Assembly (NCBI GenBank): GCA_903822435.1
Contig: CAIJPE010000366.1
Coordinates: 1 to 34,649 of the forward strand
DNA: 34,649 nt
Direction of reading: 5' to 3'
Source: an uncultured beta proteobacterium
Lineage (GTDB): Bacteria > Pseudomonadota > Gammaproteobacteria > Burkholderiales > Burkholderiaceae_C
Shown: one piece after another, positions 7,202-15,119 of the stretch
How the letters are laid out: every line of letters begins with the position of its first letter
How positions within the stretch are numbered: position 1 is the stretch's first letter
Position numbers and translations under genes: made by a program
Notes under the pieces: generated by a model
The model's input: only the letters and a program-made list of their open reading frames with translations
The model's database searches: none
Told to the model about the DNA's origin: nothing

Positions 7202-8335
7202 GTGACAGCCCGCCGCTGGATCGCCCACCTGGACATGGATGCGTTCTACGCGTCGGTGGAGCTCTTGCGTTACCCGGAGCTGGCCGGGCAGGCGGTGGTC
7301 ATCGGCGGCGGTCGGCGCCACCAGCCGGTGCTGCAGGCCGATGGCACGCGCCGCTTCTCCACCCTGGCCGGCTACACCGGCCGCGGCGTGATCACCACCG
7401 CCACCTACCCCGCACGCGACCTGGGCGTGCACTCTGGCATGGGCCTGATGAAGGCGGCCGCCCGGGCGCCACAGGCGATCCTGCTGCCGGTGGATTTCGA
7501 GTCTTACCGGCGCTATTCGCGCCTGTTCAAGGCCGCCGTGGCCGAGGTGGCGCCGGTCATCGAAGACCGCGGCATCGACGAGATCTACATCGACCTGACC
7601 GACATCCCCGGCGCCCAGGACAGCGTGGGCCACGATGCGGCCGGCGGCGTGCGCGCCGTGGCGCAGGAGATCCGCAACAACGTGCGGCGCAGCACGGGCC
7701 TGAGCTGCTCGGTCGGCGTGACACCCAACAAACTGCTGTCCAAGCTGGCCAGCGAGCTGGACAAGCCCGACGGGCTGACCGTGCTCACGATGGCCGACCT
7801 GCCCACGCGCATCTGGCCGCTGGCGGTGCGCAAGCTCAACGGCATCGGGCCGAAGGCCGGCGCGCGGCTGGGGCAGTTGGGCATCGACACCATCGGCCAG
7901 CTGGCCCGACGCGACCGCGCCGAGCTGCTGGCGCACTTCGGCCGTGCGTATGGTCGCTGGCTCCATGAAGCCGCCAACGGCATCGACGACCGGCCGCTGG
8001 TCACGCACGGGGAGCCAGTCTCGATGAGCCGCGAGACCACCTTCGACCGCGACCTGCACGCCGTGCGCGACCGCGCCGAGCTCACGCGCATCTTCACCGA
8101 GTTGGCCACGCAGGTCGCCACCGACCTCCAGCGCAAGGGCTACGCGGGCCGAACCATCGGGATCAAGCTGCGCTTCGAGGACTTCAAGACCGTCACGCGC
8201 GACCTGACGCTGCCACAGGCCGTGGCCGATGCCGCCGCCATCCGGCACGCCGCGGGGCTGTGCCTGAAGCGCGTGGACCTCACGCGGCGGCTGCGGCTGC
8301 TGGGCGTGCGGGCGGGCTCGCTCATCCGCCTGTGA
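7202..8335 (+). CDS. dinB: DNA polymerase IV (Y-family translesion polymerase)
   Basis: A 377-residue Y-family polymerase. I chose GTG 7202 because the protein then begins MTARRWIAHLDMDAFYASVE, the normal DinB N-terminus; a GTG at 7091 would add 37 unrelated residues across the LexA box. Metal-binding acidic residues are Asp11 in the LDMDAFY motif and Asp126-Glu127 in GIDEIYID. Tyr16 takes the position of the steric gate that excludes ribonucleotides. About 20 extra residues follow VIGGG, before RGVITTATYPAR, compared with E. coli DinB. The palm continues with SVGVTPNKLLSKLASELDKPDG, the thumb with helix-hairpin-helix KLNGIGPKAGARL, and a little-finger domain ends the protein. It copies past damaged bases with low fidelity. 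The LexA box in front implies SOS induction. No beta-clamp motif is obvious at the very end. Confidence 0.95.
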   Translation: MTARRWIAHLDMDAFYASVELLRYPELAGQAVVIGGGRRHQPVLQADGTRRFSTLAGYTGRGVITTATYPARDLGVHSGMGLMKAAARAPQAILLPVDFESYRRYSRLFKAAVAEVAPVIEDRGIDEIYIDLTDIPGAQDSVGHDAAGGVRAVAQEIRNNVRRSTGLSCSVGVTPNKLLSKLASELDKPDGLTVLTMADLPTRIWPLAVRKLNGIGPKAGARLGQLGIDTIGQLARRDRAELLAHFGRAYGRWLHEAANGIDDRPLVTHGEPVSMSRETTFDRDLHAVRDRAELTRIFTELATQVATDLQRKGYAGRTIGIKLRFEDFKTVTRDLTLPQAVADAAAIRHAAGLCLKRVDLTRRLRLLGVRAGSLIRL

Positions 8336-8373
8336 CGCAGCCGAGGCCGAGGCCCGAAGCAGGGGGCAACGTG

Positions 8374-8630
8374 ATGAGCTGGACCTTCGCCCACCGGGGC
8401 CGTGTCGGCGTCGATGTGGCGGCTGTCACCATCACCGACCTGGGCGCCGACGGGATCTTCGGTACCAGCGACGTGCCGTTTTGCGCGACCTGAGCCCAGG
8501 CAACCTGATCGACGCTGCCGAGTTTGGCGTGGGCGTGCTGAGTACCGTGCCGGAGCCGGGCTCGCTGGCACTGGCCGGCAGCGCCATGGTGGCCGCCGCG
8601 GCATTGGGCCGGCGCCGCAGCCGCGCCAGA
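8374..8630 (+). pseudogene. Remnant of a PEP-CTERM exported protein, frameshifted
   Basis: Two adjoining frames together resemble the end of a PEP-CTERM protein. The first (from GTG 8374) reads VGVDVAAVTITDLGADGIFG and stops with TGA at 8491-8493. The next frame, from about 8481, continues RDLSPGNLIDAAEFGVG and then STVPEPGSLALAGS, a hydrophobic stretch and GRRRSR: the V-P-E-P motif, membrane segment and basic tail of a PEP-CTERM sorting signal recognised by exosortase. One base lost or two gained would join the frames. After the basic tail the frame runs on to 8726 into the convergent kinase gene, so the normal stop also seems lost. No signal peptide is visible, and the 5' part appears deleted next to dinB. 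It suggests the genome has, or had, an exosortase system. Confidence 0.55.
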
Positions 8631-8679
8631 TGGTGCACGCGGGGGCTGGGCCAGTCCGGTCGAATCCCGCGGCCTCGGA

Positions 8680-10479
8680 TCAGCCGGCTTGCGCCGTGCG
8701 GGCCGAGGCCCTCAACGCCAGCTTGAAGGCGATCATGGCCCTCAGCTTGTTGGGCAGCACGGGCTTGATCAGCAGGTGGTAGTCGTGCGCCTCGGCTTCG
8801 TTCTCGTGCCCGCCCAGGGTGCTGCCCGTGACCACGATCGCAGGCAGGTGCACACCCGGCCAGCGGGCACGCACGGCCGACAACACATCGACGCCCGTGC
8901 GGCCCTGGGGGAGCCGGTAATCGACCAGCAACAGGTCGGGGCATTCAGCGGCCACGTCGGCCAGCCAGTCTTGCAGGGGCTGCAGCGCATCGAAGGCCAG
9001 CACGCGGGCGCTCCAGGCCTGCAGCAGCACCACCAGGCCATCGCGCACCGCCGCATCGTCTTCCACCACCAGCACCAGCCGGCCCTGCAGGGTGAGGCTT
9101 GCGCCGGCCCTGCCGACCGCAACCGTGCCGCCGCCGGACACCGTCCGCGGCGCCCGGCCCTGGGGCACGGTGATGGAGAACACGCTGCCGTGTCCGCGGC
9201 GCGAGCGCACGGCCAGCGGCGCGTTCATCAGTGCCGCCAGCCGCTTGACGATGGCCAGGCCCAGCCCCAGCCCCTTGCGCTGGTGTGCAGCCAGTGGAGG
9301 CTGGCCTTCGGCCTGGAAGAACTCGTCCCAGATGCGGGGCAGGCTCTCTTCGGACAGGCCGATGCCGGTATCCCACACCTGCAGCATCAAGTGGCCGCCG
9401 CGCGGGCGGGCCGTGACCAGCACGCCGCCGTCCTCGGTGTAGCGGATGGCGTTGCTCACCAGGTTGCGCAGCACGCGCTCCAGGAGCACGGGATCGGCCA
9501 GCGCGGTGTGCTGCTCGCCCCTGAAACCCAGCACCAGGCCTTTCTCGAAGGCCACGGGCTCGAACTGCAGGCGCAGCCGGGCCTGCAAGTCGCGCAAGCG
9601 GACAGGCTGGGGGTCGATGTCGACATGGCCGGAATCGAGACGGGTGATGTCGAGCAGCTCGCCGAACAGGCCCTCCAGCGCGTCCACCGACTCGTTGATG
9701 CTGTTGACCAGCGAAGCGGCCTGGGCATCGTGGTTGCGGGCGCGCAACGCTTCGGCAAACAGGCCCATGGCGTGCAGCGGCTGGCGCAGGTCGTGGCTGG
9801 CGGCGGCGAAGAACTGGGTCTTGGCGCGCGTGGCGGCCTCGGCGGCGCGGCGGGCTTCTTCGGCCGCCACCATCTGCTGACGCAGTTGGGAGGCCAGCTC
9901 TTCGGTGCGGGCCTTGAGCTCGATGGCCAGGTTCAAGGCGCTGGCATAGGTGCGCCCCATGAGCACGGTGATGCCGAAGAGCAGGCTCAGGATCAGGGCG
10001 AGTTGCAGATGCCAGGGGTGGGCCTGGTCGGTGGCAATGCGGACGATGGCGGGGGCCAGCACCACGGTGATGAAGGCCAGGAACACGCCCGACTGGGTGG
10101 ACAGCAATTGCACCGAACCCAGGCAGTACGACACCACGATCAGGATCAGGGACACCGCGTGGTAGGGCGTGCCCAGGCCCCAGAAGAGCCACAGCGCCAC
10201 GCCCCACATGGCGCCCTGGCCCAGCACCAGTGCGGTCCAGCTGGCGCGCCAACCACGCAAGGTCTCGGGTGCGGCATCGGCCTGGGCACGGAATCGGCGG
10301 TAGTGGGCCAGCCGCAACAGCCACAACAGGGCGCACACGCCCAGCCAGCCCAGCACCCGGATCGGGCTGGCCAGCGGCGCGTAGATGGCCGCCATGAGCA
10401 GCATGCCGATGAGGTTGCCCGTCAGCGTGGCGGGCGCCTGGACGTACAGCGCCCTCAGGTGTTCGACGCCCTGGCTCAC
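8680..10479 (-). CDS. Hybrid sensor histidine kinase with C-terminal receiver
   Basis: A 599-residue membrane kinase with a GTG start. Six hydrophobic segments fill residues 20-175, followed by a short coiled coil (185-220). The HisKA domain has phospho-acceptor His229 in ASHDLRQPLHAMG. The ATPase domain shows the N box around Asn339-Asn343 (NLVSNAIRYTEDGG), the G1 box WDTGIGLSEE and the G2 box KGLGLGLAIV at 402-411. A receiver domain from about 467 has acidic residues in VEDD, phospho-acceptor Asp520 in LLLVDYRLP and Lys572 in IKPVLP. There is no periplasmic domain of size, so it may sense a membrane or quinone-type signal. It lies 15 bp after the NarL-type regulator, its likely partner. The internal receiver may compete for, relay or retain phosphate. 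Confidence 0.9.
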   Translation of the reverse strand: MSQGVEHLRALYVQAPATLTGNLIGMLLMAAIYAPLASPIRVLGWLGVCALLWLLRLAHYRRFRAQADAAPETLRGWRASWTALVLGQGAMWGVALWLFWGLGTPYHAVSLILIVVSYCLGSVQLLSTQSGVFLAFITVVLAPAIVRIATDQAHPWHLQLALILSLLFGITVLMGRTYASALNLAIELKARTEELASQLRQQMVAAEEARRAAEAATRAKTQFFAAASHDLRQPLHAMGLFAEALRARNHDAQAASLVNSINESVDALEGLFGELLDITRLDSGHVDIDPQPVRLRDLQARLRLQFEPVAFEKGLVLGFRGEQHTALADPVLLERVLRNLVSNAIRYTEDGGVLVTARPRGGHLMLQVWDTGIGLSEESLPRIWDEFFQAEGQPPLAAHQRKGLGLGLAIVKRLAALMNAPLAVRSRRGHGSVFSITVPQGRAPRTVSGGGTVAVGRAGASLTLQGRLVLVVEDDAAVRDGLVVLLQAWSARVLAFDALQPLQDWLADVAAECPDLLLVDYRLPQGRTGVDVLSAVRARWPGVHLPAIVVTGSTLGGHENEAEAHDYHLLIKPVLPNKLRAMIAFKLALRASARTAQAG

Positions 10480-10494
10480 GGGGCGGCCCGGGCG

Positions 10495-11232
10495 TCAGCG
10501 CAGGCCGGGCCGGCGCGCATGGAAGCCGCCCTGCCCCTGGGTCATCTGGCTGACGGCGAGCACGGCCTGCGTGCGCGAGCTCACACCCAGGGCGCGCAGC
10601 ACGGCGGCCACGTGGTCCTTGACGGTTTCCACCGACAGGTTCAGCTGGCGGGCAATCAGCTTGTTGGGCAGGCCCTGCAGCAGCAGCGCCAGCACCTCGC
10701 CCTGCCGCGGCGTCAGGCCCACTTCACGCAGCAAGGGCAACGCCGGATCCGCGGGCGGCGCGGGATACGGGCTGGCCTCGCGGACCGGCACGCCCGTGCC
10801 GGGTGCGTCACCAGGCACGGGCGGGTTGCTCCAATCCAGGCCGAACATCGAAGGCGGCACGTACATCGATCCGCTCATCACCAGGCGCAGGGCCTCGTGC
10901 AGCTCGGCGTTGGAGGCCCGCTTGGGCACGAAGCCCATGGCCCCGCCGTCGATGGCGCGAATGACGTCGCTGGCGCGCTCGGAGGCCGACACCACCACCA
11001 CGGGCACCGCCGGCCAGCGGCTGCGTAGTTCGTGCAGCACGTCGAAACCGTCGGCATCGCCCAGGGCCAGGTCGAGCAGCACGAGATCCACGTCGGGGTC
11101 GGCCTGCAGAGCCGCCCGGGCGGCTGCCGCGCTCGCCACGCCCATCACCGTGGTGTCGCTGCCGATGCGCTCGATCACCACCTGCAGGGCCGAAAGCACC
11201 AGGGGATGATCATCGACCAACAGCACTTTCAT
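10495..11232 (-). CDS. NarL/LuxR-family response regulator
   Basis: A 245-residue two-domain regulator. ATG 11232 is chosen over an upstream codon because a GGAG sits 6 bases before it and the receiver starts at once (MKVLLVDDHPLVLSALQ). Asp7 and Asp8 bind metal, Asp54 in VLLDLALGDADG is the phospho-acceptor and Lys104 completes the site. After a proline-rich linker of about 45 residues, a LuxR-type helix-turn-helix spans about 172-230 (LTPRQGEVLALLLQGLPNKLIA, then VETVKDHVAAVLRALG). It should bind DNA when phosphorylated by the hybrid kinase encoded 15 bp downstream. The targets cannot be read from the window. The long linker is unusual but not rare in this family. Confidence 0.9.
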   Translation of the reverse strand: MKVLLVDDHPLVLSALQVVIERIGSDTTVMGVASAAAARAALQADPDVDLVLLDLALGDADGFDVLHELRSRWPAVPVVVVSASERASDVIRAIDGGAMGFVPKRASNAELHEALRLVMSGSMYVPPSMFGLDWSNPPVPGDAPGTGVPVREASPYPAPPADPALPLLREVGLTPRQGEVLALLLQGLPNKLIARQLNLSVETVKDHVAAVLRALGVSSRTQAVLAVSQMTQGQGGFHARRPGLR

Positions 11233-11293
11233 AGGGGCTCCGGGCAGGCCATGCACTCACCGCAACCACGGCAGGAGGCGCCCAAGGGCCCCC

Positions 11294-11746
11294 CTACACG
11301 TACCGGCGCGACACCGATTCCGCCACGCAGGCGGGCTTGGCCTGGCCTTCGATCTCGAAGGTGGCCTGCACCGTGAGTTGCGCGCCGCCCTCCAACGGTT
11401 CAAAGGACAACAGCTTGAAATGCGCGCGCAGCCGGCTGCCCACGCGCACCGGGGCGGCAAAGCGGACCCGGTTCAAGCCGTAGTTGATGCCCATGCGCAC
11501 GTCGCTGACGGCGAAGCTGGTCTCCGAGAGCAGCGGCAGCAGGCTGAGCGTGAGGAACCCGTGCGCCACCGTCGCGCCAAAGGGCCCGGCCGCAGCACGC
11601 TCGGCATCCACATGGATCCATTGGTGGTCGCCCGTGGCCTGGGCGAACTGGTCGATGCGCGACTGCTCGATGGTCAGCCATTCGCTGCTGGCCAGGTCTT
11701 GCCCGACCAAGGGTTGCAGGTCGGACAGATTCGCGTACACCTTCAT
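11294..11746 (-). CDS. MaoC-like (R)-specific enoyl-CoA hydratase / dehydratase
   Basis: A 150-residue single hot-dog domain protein. The catalytic pair Asp40 and His45 lies in ATGDHQWIHVD, five residues apart as in PhaJ-type (R)-hydratases, and is followed by the family motif GPFGATVAHGFLTLSL. Such enzymes reversibly hydrate enoyl-CoA to (R)-3-hydroxyacyl-CoA, linking beta-oxidation to polyhydroxyalkanoate or other acyl pathways in the cytoplasm. ATG 11746 has an AAGGA Shine-Dalgarno 6 bases upstream, which overlaps the end of the ParA-type gene, so the two are probably co-transcribed. The substrate chain length cannot be predicted from the sequence. Confidence 0.88.
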   Translation of the reverse strand: MKVYANLSDLQPLVGQDLASSEWLTIEQSRIDQFAQATGDHQWIHVDAERAAAGPFGATVAHGFLTLSLLPLLSETSFAVSDVRMGINYGLNRVRFAAPVRVGSRLRAHFKLLSFEPLEGGAQLTVQATFEIEGQAKPACVAESVSRRYV

Positions 11747-11756
11747 CGGGGTTCCT

Positions 11757-12374
11757 TCACTTCCGTAGCCAGGCCATCAGGGGGCCCCATTGTTCTAGAT
11801 CGCGCTCCACGCGGCTGGGCGCCAGGTCCCACAGGGTCAGGCCGCGGGCTGCGAGCTGCACGTAGTTCTGCGTGTCGCGCAGCCACGCCACCACCGGGAC
11901 GTCCAGGGTCTGCAGGTAGTGCTGAAGCTGCTCATTGGCCCGGGTGTGCTCGCGCACCCGCATGCCCACCAGCCCGATCTGCAGCTCAGCCGCCCGCCGG
12001 TGTTCGCGCACGCTGCGCACGAAAGCGTGCGTGGCCTCGATGTCGAAAAGACTGGCCTGCAACGGGATGAGCAGGCGGTCGGCGATGCGCAAGGCTGCAT
12101 CCAGCCGCTTGCCGTGCAGGCCGGCGGGGGTGTCCAGCACGACGTGGGTCACGCCCTTGGGCGGGCGCACGATAGAGTCGCCGGCCACGTCCCAGCCACG
12201 AATGGGAGCCAGCTGCGCCGGCCGCCGCGCCAGCCAGTGGCGGCTGGATTGCTGGCGGTCGATGTCGCCCAGCATCACCGGGTGGCCGGCGGCGGCGAGG
12301 TACCCGGCCACGTTGGTGGCCAGCGTGCTCTTGCCGGCCCCACCCTTGGGGTTGGCAACCACGATCACAGGCAT
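11757..12374 (-). CDS. Orphan ParA/MinD-family ATPase
   Basis: A 205-residue P-loop ATPase. ATG 12374 is supported by a strong GGAGGG 5 bases upstream and by the immediate start of the fold. The deviant Walker A is KGGAGKST at 10-17, the A' aspartate region is GDIDRQQS at 36-43 and Walker B is VVLDTPAG at 78-85. These features define the ParA group that partitions DNA or protein cargos by ATP-driven binding to the nucleoid. No ParB or centromere-like repeat is nearby, so it is not an obvious partition module; it may position a protein cluster or be a regulatory ATPase. It is followed after 10 bp by the MaoC-like gene, an association with no evident functional logic. Confidence 0.85.
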   Translation of the reverse strand: MPVIVVANPKGGAGKSTLATNVAGYLAAAGHPVMLGDIDRQQSSRHWLARRPAQLAPIRGWDVAGDSIVRPPKGVTHVVLDTPAGLHGKRLDAALRIADRLLIPLQASLFDIEATHAFVRSVREHRRAAELQIGLVGMRVREHTRANEQLQHYLQTLDVPVVAWLRDTQNYVQLAARGLTLWDLAPSRVERDLEQWGPLMAWLRK

Positions 12375-12487
12375 GCGTTCCCTCCCCGGTGGATGCCGGC
12401 TGCTGCTGTCAGGTATGGTAGCGGCGTGCCCGCGGCAGGACGCTGCGGGCAAACCCACGCGGCCCGAGGCGGGCCCCACACCCCCCG

Positions 12488-13096
12488 ATGGCCGATATTC
12501 TCGTCATTGCCGCGCACCCTGAGCTGTCTGAATCACGGGTCACACGCCAACTGCTGCGCAGGCTGGCCGCGCTCGACCCCACCCGGGTGGCGGTGCACGA
12601 CCTGTACGCCCGCTACCCCGACTACTTCATCGACGTGGCGGCCGAGCAGAAGGCGCTGGTCGAGGCCCGGCTGGTGGTCTGGCTGCACCCCATTCACTGG
12701 TACTCGATGCCGCCGATGATGAAGCTGTGGCTGGACGACGTGTTCGCCTTCGGCTGGGCGTACGGGCCCGGCGGCGAGGCCCTGCGTGGCCGCGACCTGT
12801 GGTTGGTGGCCAGTACCGGCGGACCGGAGGAAGCCTACCGGCCCGATGGCTACAACCGCTACTTCTTCGACGCCTTCCTGCATCCGTACGAGCAGTCGGC
12901 CGCGCTGGTGGGCATGCGCTGGCTGCCCCCGCTGGTGCTGCACGGCGCCCACCGCATCAGCGACGCCGAAGTGCAGGCCCACTCGGAGGTCTTCATCGAG
13001 CGGCTGCTGCAGTGGCCCGACTGGCCCGAGATCGCCGAGATGGAGCCCGCGCCCGAATGCGAAGTGCCCGCTGACGCCCGGCCGCAGGAAGCCTGA
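12488..13096 (+). CDS. KefF-like NAD(P)H-dependent flavodoxin-fold oxidoreductase
   Basis: A 202-residue flavodoxin_2 family protein starting at ATG 12488. The first strand and phosphate loop read ILVIAAHPELSESRV. LHPIHWYSMPPMMKLWLDDVF near residues 61-81 is the conserved FMN-site and dimer motif of KefF, MdaB and NQO-type quinone reductases, followed by WAYGPGG and the loop VASTGGPEEAY. In E. coli, KefF binds the KefC efflux protein and is needed for its full activity, and it also reduces quinones. Here the stop codon is only 4 bp before the KefC-like gene, so the same ancillary role is very likely. The promoter would lie in the 113-bp gap shared with the divergent ParA-type gene. Confidence 0.88.
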   Translation: MADILVIAAHPELSESRVTRQLLRRLAALDPTRVAVHDLYARYPDYFIDVAAEQKALVEARLVVWLHPIHWYSMPPMMKLWLDDVFAFGWAYGPGGEALRGRDLWLVASTGGPEEAYRPDGYNRYFFDAFLHPYEQSAALVGMRWLPPLVLHGAHRISDAEVQAHSEVFIERLLQWPDWPEIAEMEPAPECEVPADARPQEA

Positions 13097-13100
13097 ATCC

Positions 13101-14972
13101 ATGGAGCACGGCACCGCCTGGCTTCAAGCCAGCCTGATCTACCTGGGCGCGGCCGTGCTCGCGGTGCCGCTGGCGCGCGTGCTCGGCCTGGGCTCCATCA
13201 TCGGCTACCTGGCCGCCGGCATCGCCATCGGGCCCTGGGGCCTGAAGCTCGTGACCGACCCTGCCGCGATGCTGGAGTTCGCCGAATTCGGCGTGGTGCT
13301 GATGCTGTTCCTGGTCGGCCTCGAACTGGAGCCGCGGCGGCTCTGGTCCCTCCGGCGGCCCATCTTCGGCTGGGGCAGCGTGCAGCTGCTGGGCTCGGCG
13401 GCGCTGGTGCTGGCGGTGGGCGTGGCGGCCGGCGCCGACTGGCGGCTGTCCCTGGTGGCCGGATTGGGGCTGGCCATGAGCTCCACGGCCATCGGCCTGT
13501 CGGTGCTGGCCGAACGCAACCTCATGAGCACCACCGCCGGCCAGAGCGTGCTGAGCGTGGCACTGTTGCAGGACATCGCGGCCATCCCGATCCTGGCCGT
13601 GGTGCCGCTGCTGGCCCTGGGCGGGGACAACGCCGGGCCCGAGAGCAACGGCTGGCTGGATGCGGCCAAGGCTTTCGGGGTGATCGCGGCCATCGTCTTC
13701 GGCGGCCGGCTGCTGCTGCGCCCGGCCCTGCGCTGGATCGCCCGCAGCGACACCCCCGAGATCTTCACCGCCGCCGCGTTGCTGTTGGTGGTGGCTACCG
13801 CCGCGCTGATGCAGAGCGTGGGCCTGTCGATGGCCCTGGGCGCCTTCCTGGCCGGCGTGCTGCTGGCCGAAAGCGAATACCGGCGCGAGCTGGAAACCGA
13901 CCTGGAGCCCTTCAAGGGCCTGCTGCTCGGCCTGTTCTTCATCGCGGTGGGCATGAGCATCGACTTCGCGGCAGTCATCGCGCACCCGGCCATCGTGGCC
14001 GGCGTGGTGTTCGGCTTCCTGCTGCTGAAGGCCGTCGTGCTGTGGGGCATGGGCCGCGCCATGCCGGTGCCGCTGACCGAGCGGCCGGTGTTCGTCATCC
14101 TGCTGGCCCAGGGTGGTGAATTCGGCTTCGTCGTGTTCCAGACCGCGGTGGGCGCCAAGGCCATCAGCCCTCAGGCCTCGTCGCTGCTGGTGGCCTGCGT
14201 GGCGCTGTCGATGCTGCTGACCCCGCTGCTGCTGGTGCTGGCCGACCGCTACTGGGCACGCCTGCTGGCCCAGCACGACCCGAGGCCGCAGTTGCCCGAG
14301 ATCAGCGAAGACCAGCACGCGCCGATCATCATCTGCGGCTTCGGCCGCTATGGGCAGATCGTGGGCCGGCTGATCAACGCCAACGGCCTGACGGCCACGG
14401 TGCTGGACCATGACGCCGAGCAGGTCGAGAGCATCCGCCGCTTCGGCTGGCCCACTTTCTACGGCGACGCCACCCGGCTGGATCTGCTGCGCACGGCCGG
14501 CGGCGCGCGCGCCAAGGTGATCGTGGTGGCCATCGACGACGTCGACCAGAGCCTGGCCGTGGTCGACCTGGCCCGCCAGCATTTCCCGCAGGCCACGCTC
14601 GTGGTGCGGGCCCGCAATGCCACGCACTGGTACGGCCTGTACAGCCGCGGCGTGCAGCACATCGAGCGCGAGACCCTGGATTCCGCGCTGATGAGCGGCC
14701 GCAGCGTGATGGAGCTCATGGGATGGCAGCCGCATGCCGCGCGCCGTCAGGCCCTGCGCTTTCGCCGCCACAGCATCGAGTTGCTGGAGCAGATGGCCCC
14801 CCACCAGGGCGATGTCACCAAGCTCATCTCGATTGCCAAGCAGGGCCGCCAACAGCTGGAGGAACTGTGGTCGCGAGAACGAGCCGAACGCGCCGTCGAG
14901 GCCGCCCGATCGGGCTGGCACAATCCGGCAGAGGCGGGTAAACCCAGCCCTTCGGACAGCCCGCCTCCCTGA
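13101..14972 (+). CDS. KefC/KefB-type potassium:proton antiporter with RCK domain
   Basis: A 623-residue protein from ATG 13101; longer open frame upstream is shadow of the KefF-like gene. About twelve membrane segments of the CPA2 antiporter family occupy residues 10-385. The cytosolic loop ETDLEPFKGLLLG near 265-277 corresponds to the regulatory HALEIDIEPFKG loop of KefC. Residues 408-520 form an RCK/TrkA-N domain with the nucleotide loop GFGRYGQ at 413-419 and an acidic strand end at VLDHD. In E. coli, glutathione closes and glutathione adducts open this system, letting potassium out and acidifying the cell to protect from electrophiles. The partner KefF-like gene is 4 bp upstream. I leave the symbol empty because KefB and KefC cannot be separated here. 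Confidence 0.92.
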   Translation: MEHGTAWLQASLIYLGAAVLAVPLARVLGLGSIIGYLAAGIAIGPWGLKLVTDPAAMLEFAEFGVVLMLFLVGLELEPRRLWSLRRPIFGWGSVQLLGSAALVLAVGVAAGADWRLSLVAGLGLAMSSTAIGLSVLAERNLMSTTAGQSVLSVALLQDIAAIPILAVVPLLALGGDNAGPESNGWLDAAKAFGVIAAIVFGGRLLLRPALRWIARSDTPEIFTAAALLLVVATAALMQSVGLSMALGAFLAGVLLAESEYRRELETDLEPFKGLLLGLFFIAVGMSIDFAAVIAHPAIVAGVVFGFLLLKAVVLWGMGRAMPVPLTERPVFVILLAQGGEFGFVVFQTAVGAKAISPQASSLLVACVALSMLLTPLLLVLADRYWARLLAQHDPRPQLPEISEDQHAPIIICGFGRYGQIVGRLINANGLTATVLDHDAEQVESIRRFGWPTFYGDATRLDLLRTAGGARAKVIVVAIDDVDQSLAVVDLARQHFPQATLVVRARNATHWYGLYSRGVQHIERETLDSALMSGRSVMELMGWQPHAARRQALRFRRHSIELLEQMAPHQGDVTKLISIAKQGRQQLEELWSRERAERAVEAARSGWHNPAEAGKPSPSDSPPP

Positions 14973-14985
14973 GCGTTGTTTTTCG

Positions 14986-15018
14986 CTCAGCCACCCCCAC
15001 CCCAGTCGGGGGGCTGAG
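14986..15018 (+). terminator. Stable GC hairpin after the KefC-like gene
   Basis: CTCAGCC at 14986-14992 pairs with GGCTGAG at 15012-15018, and nearby C and G runs could lengthen the stem with a bulge. It lies 14 bp after the kefC-like stop and before the ArnT-like gene. There is no T-run on the 3' side in the plus direction, so it is not a canonical intrinsic terminator. It may mark an RNA 3' end, attenuate readthrough or stabilise message. Confidence 0.35.
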
Positions 15019-15119
15019 GGCATTCCTGTGTGCACGGGCCTTTACAGCCGTTTACATTCCTGTTTCTGTCATCCGTCCTGCCCTTGCAGCGCCCTCACGC
15101 TGACAAGGCACCCCCGAGC

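Noticed and set aside
8689-11028. 779-codon plus-strand ORF opposite the two-component genes
   Set aside because: Antisense to a kinase and regulator with all catalytic residues present; no independent evidence of coding.
12993-15035. 680-codon minus-strand ORF opposite the KefC-like gene
   Set aside because: The same His/Gln/Gly-rich shadow pattern; the opposite strand encodes a full antiporter.
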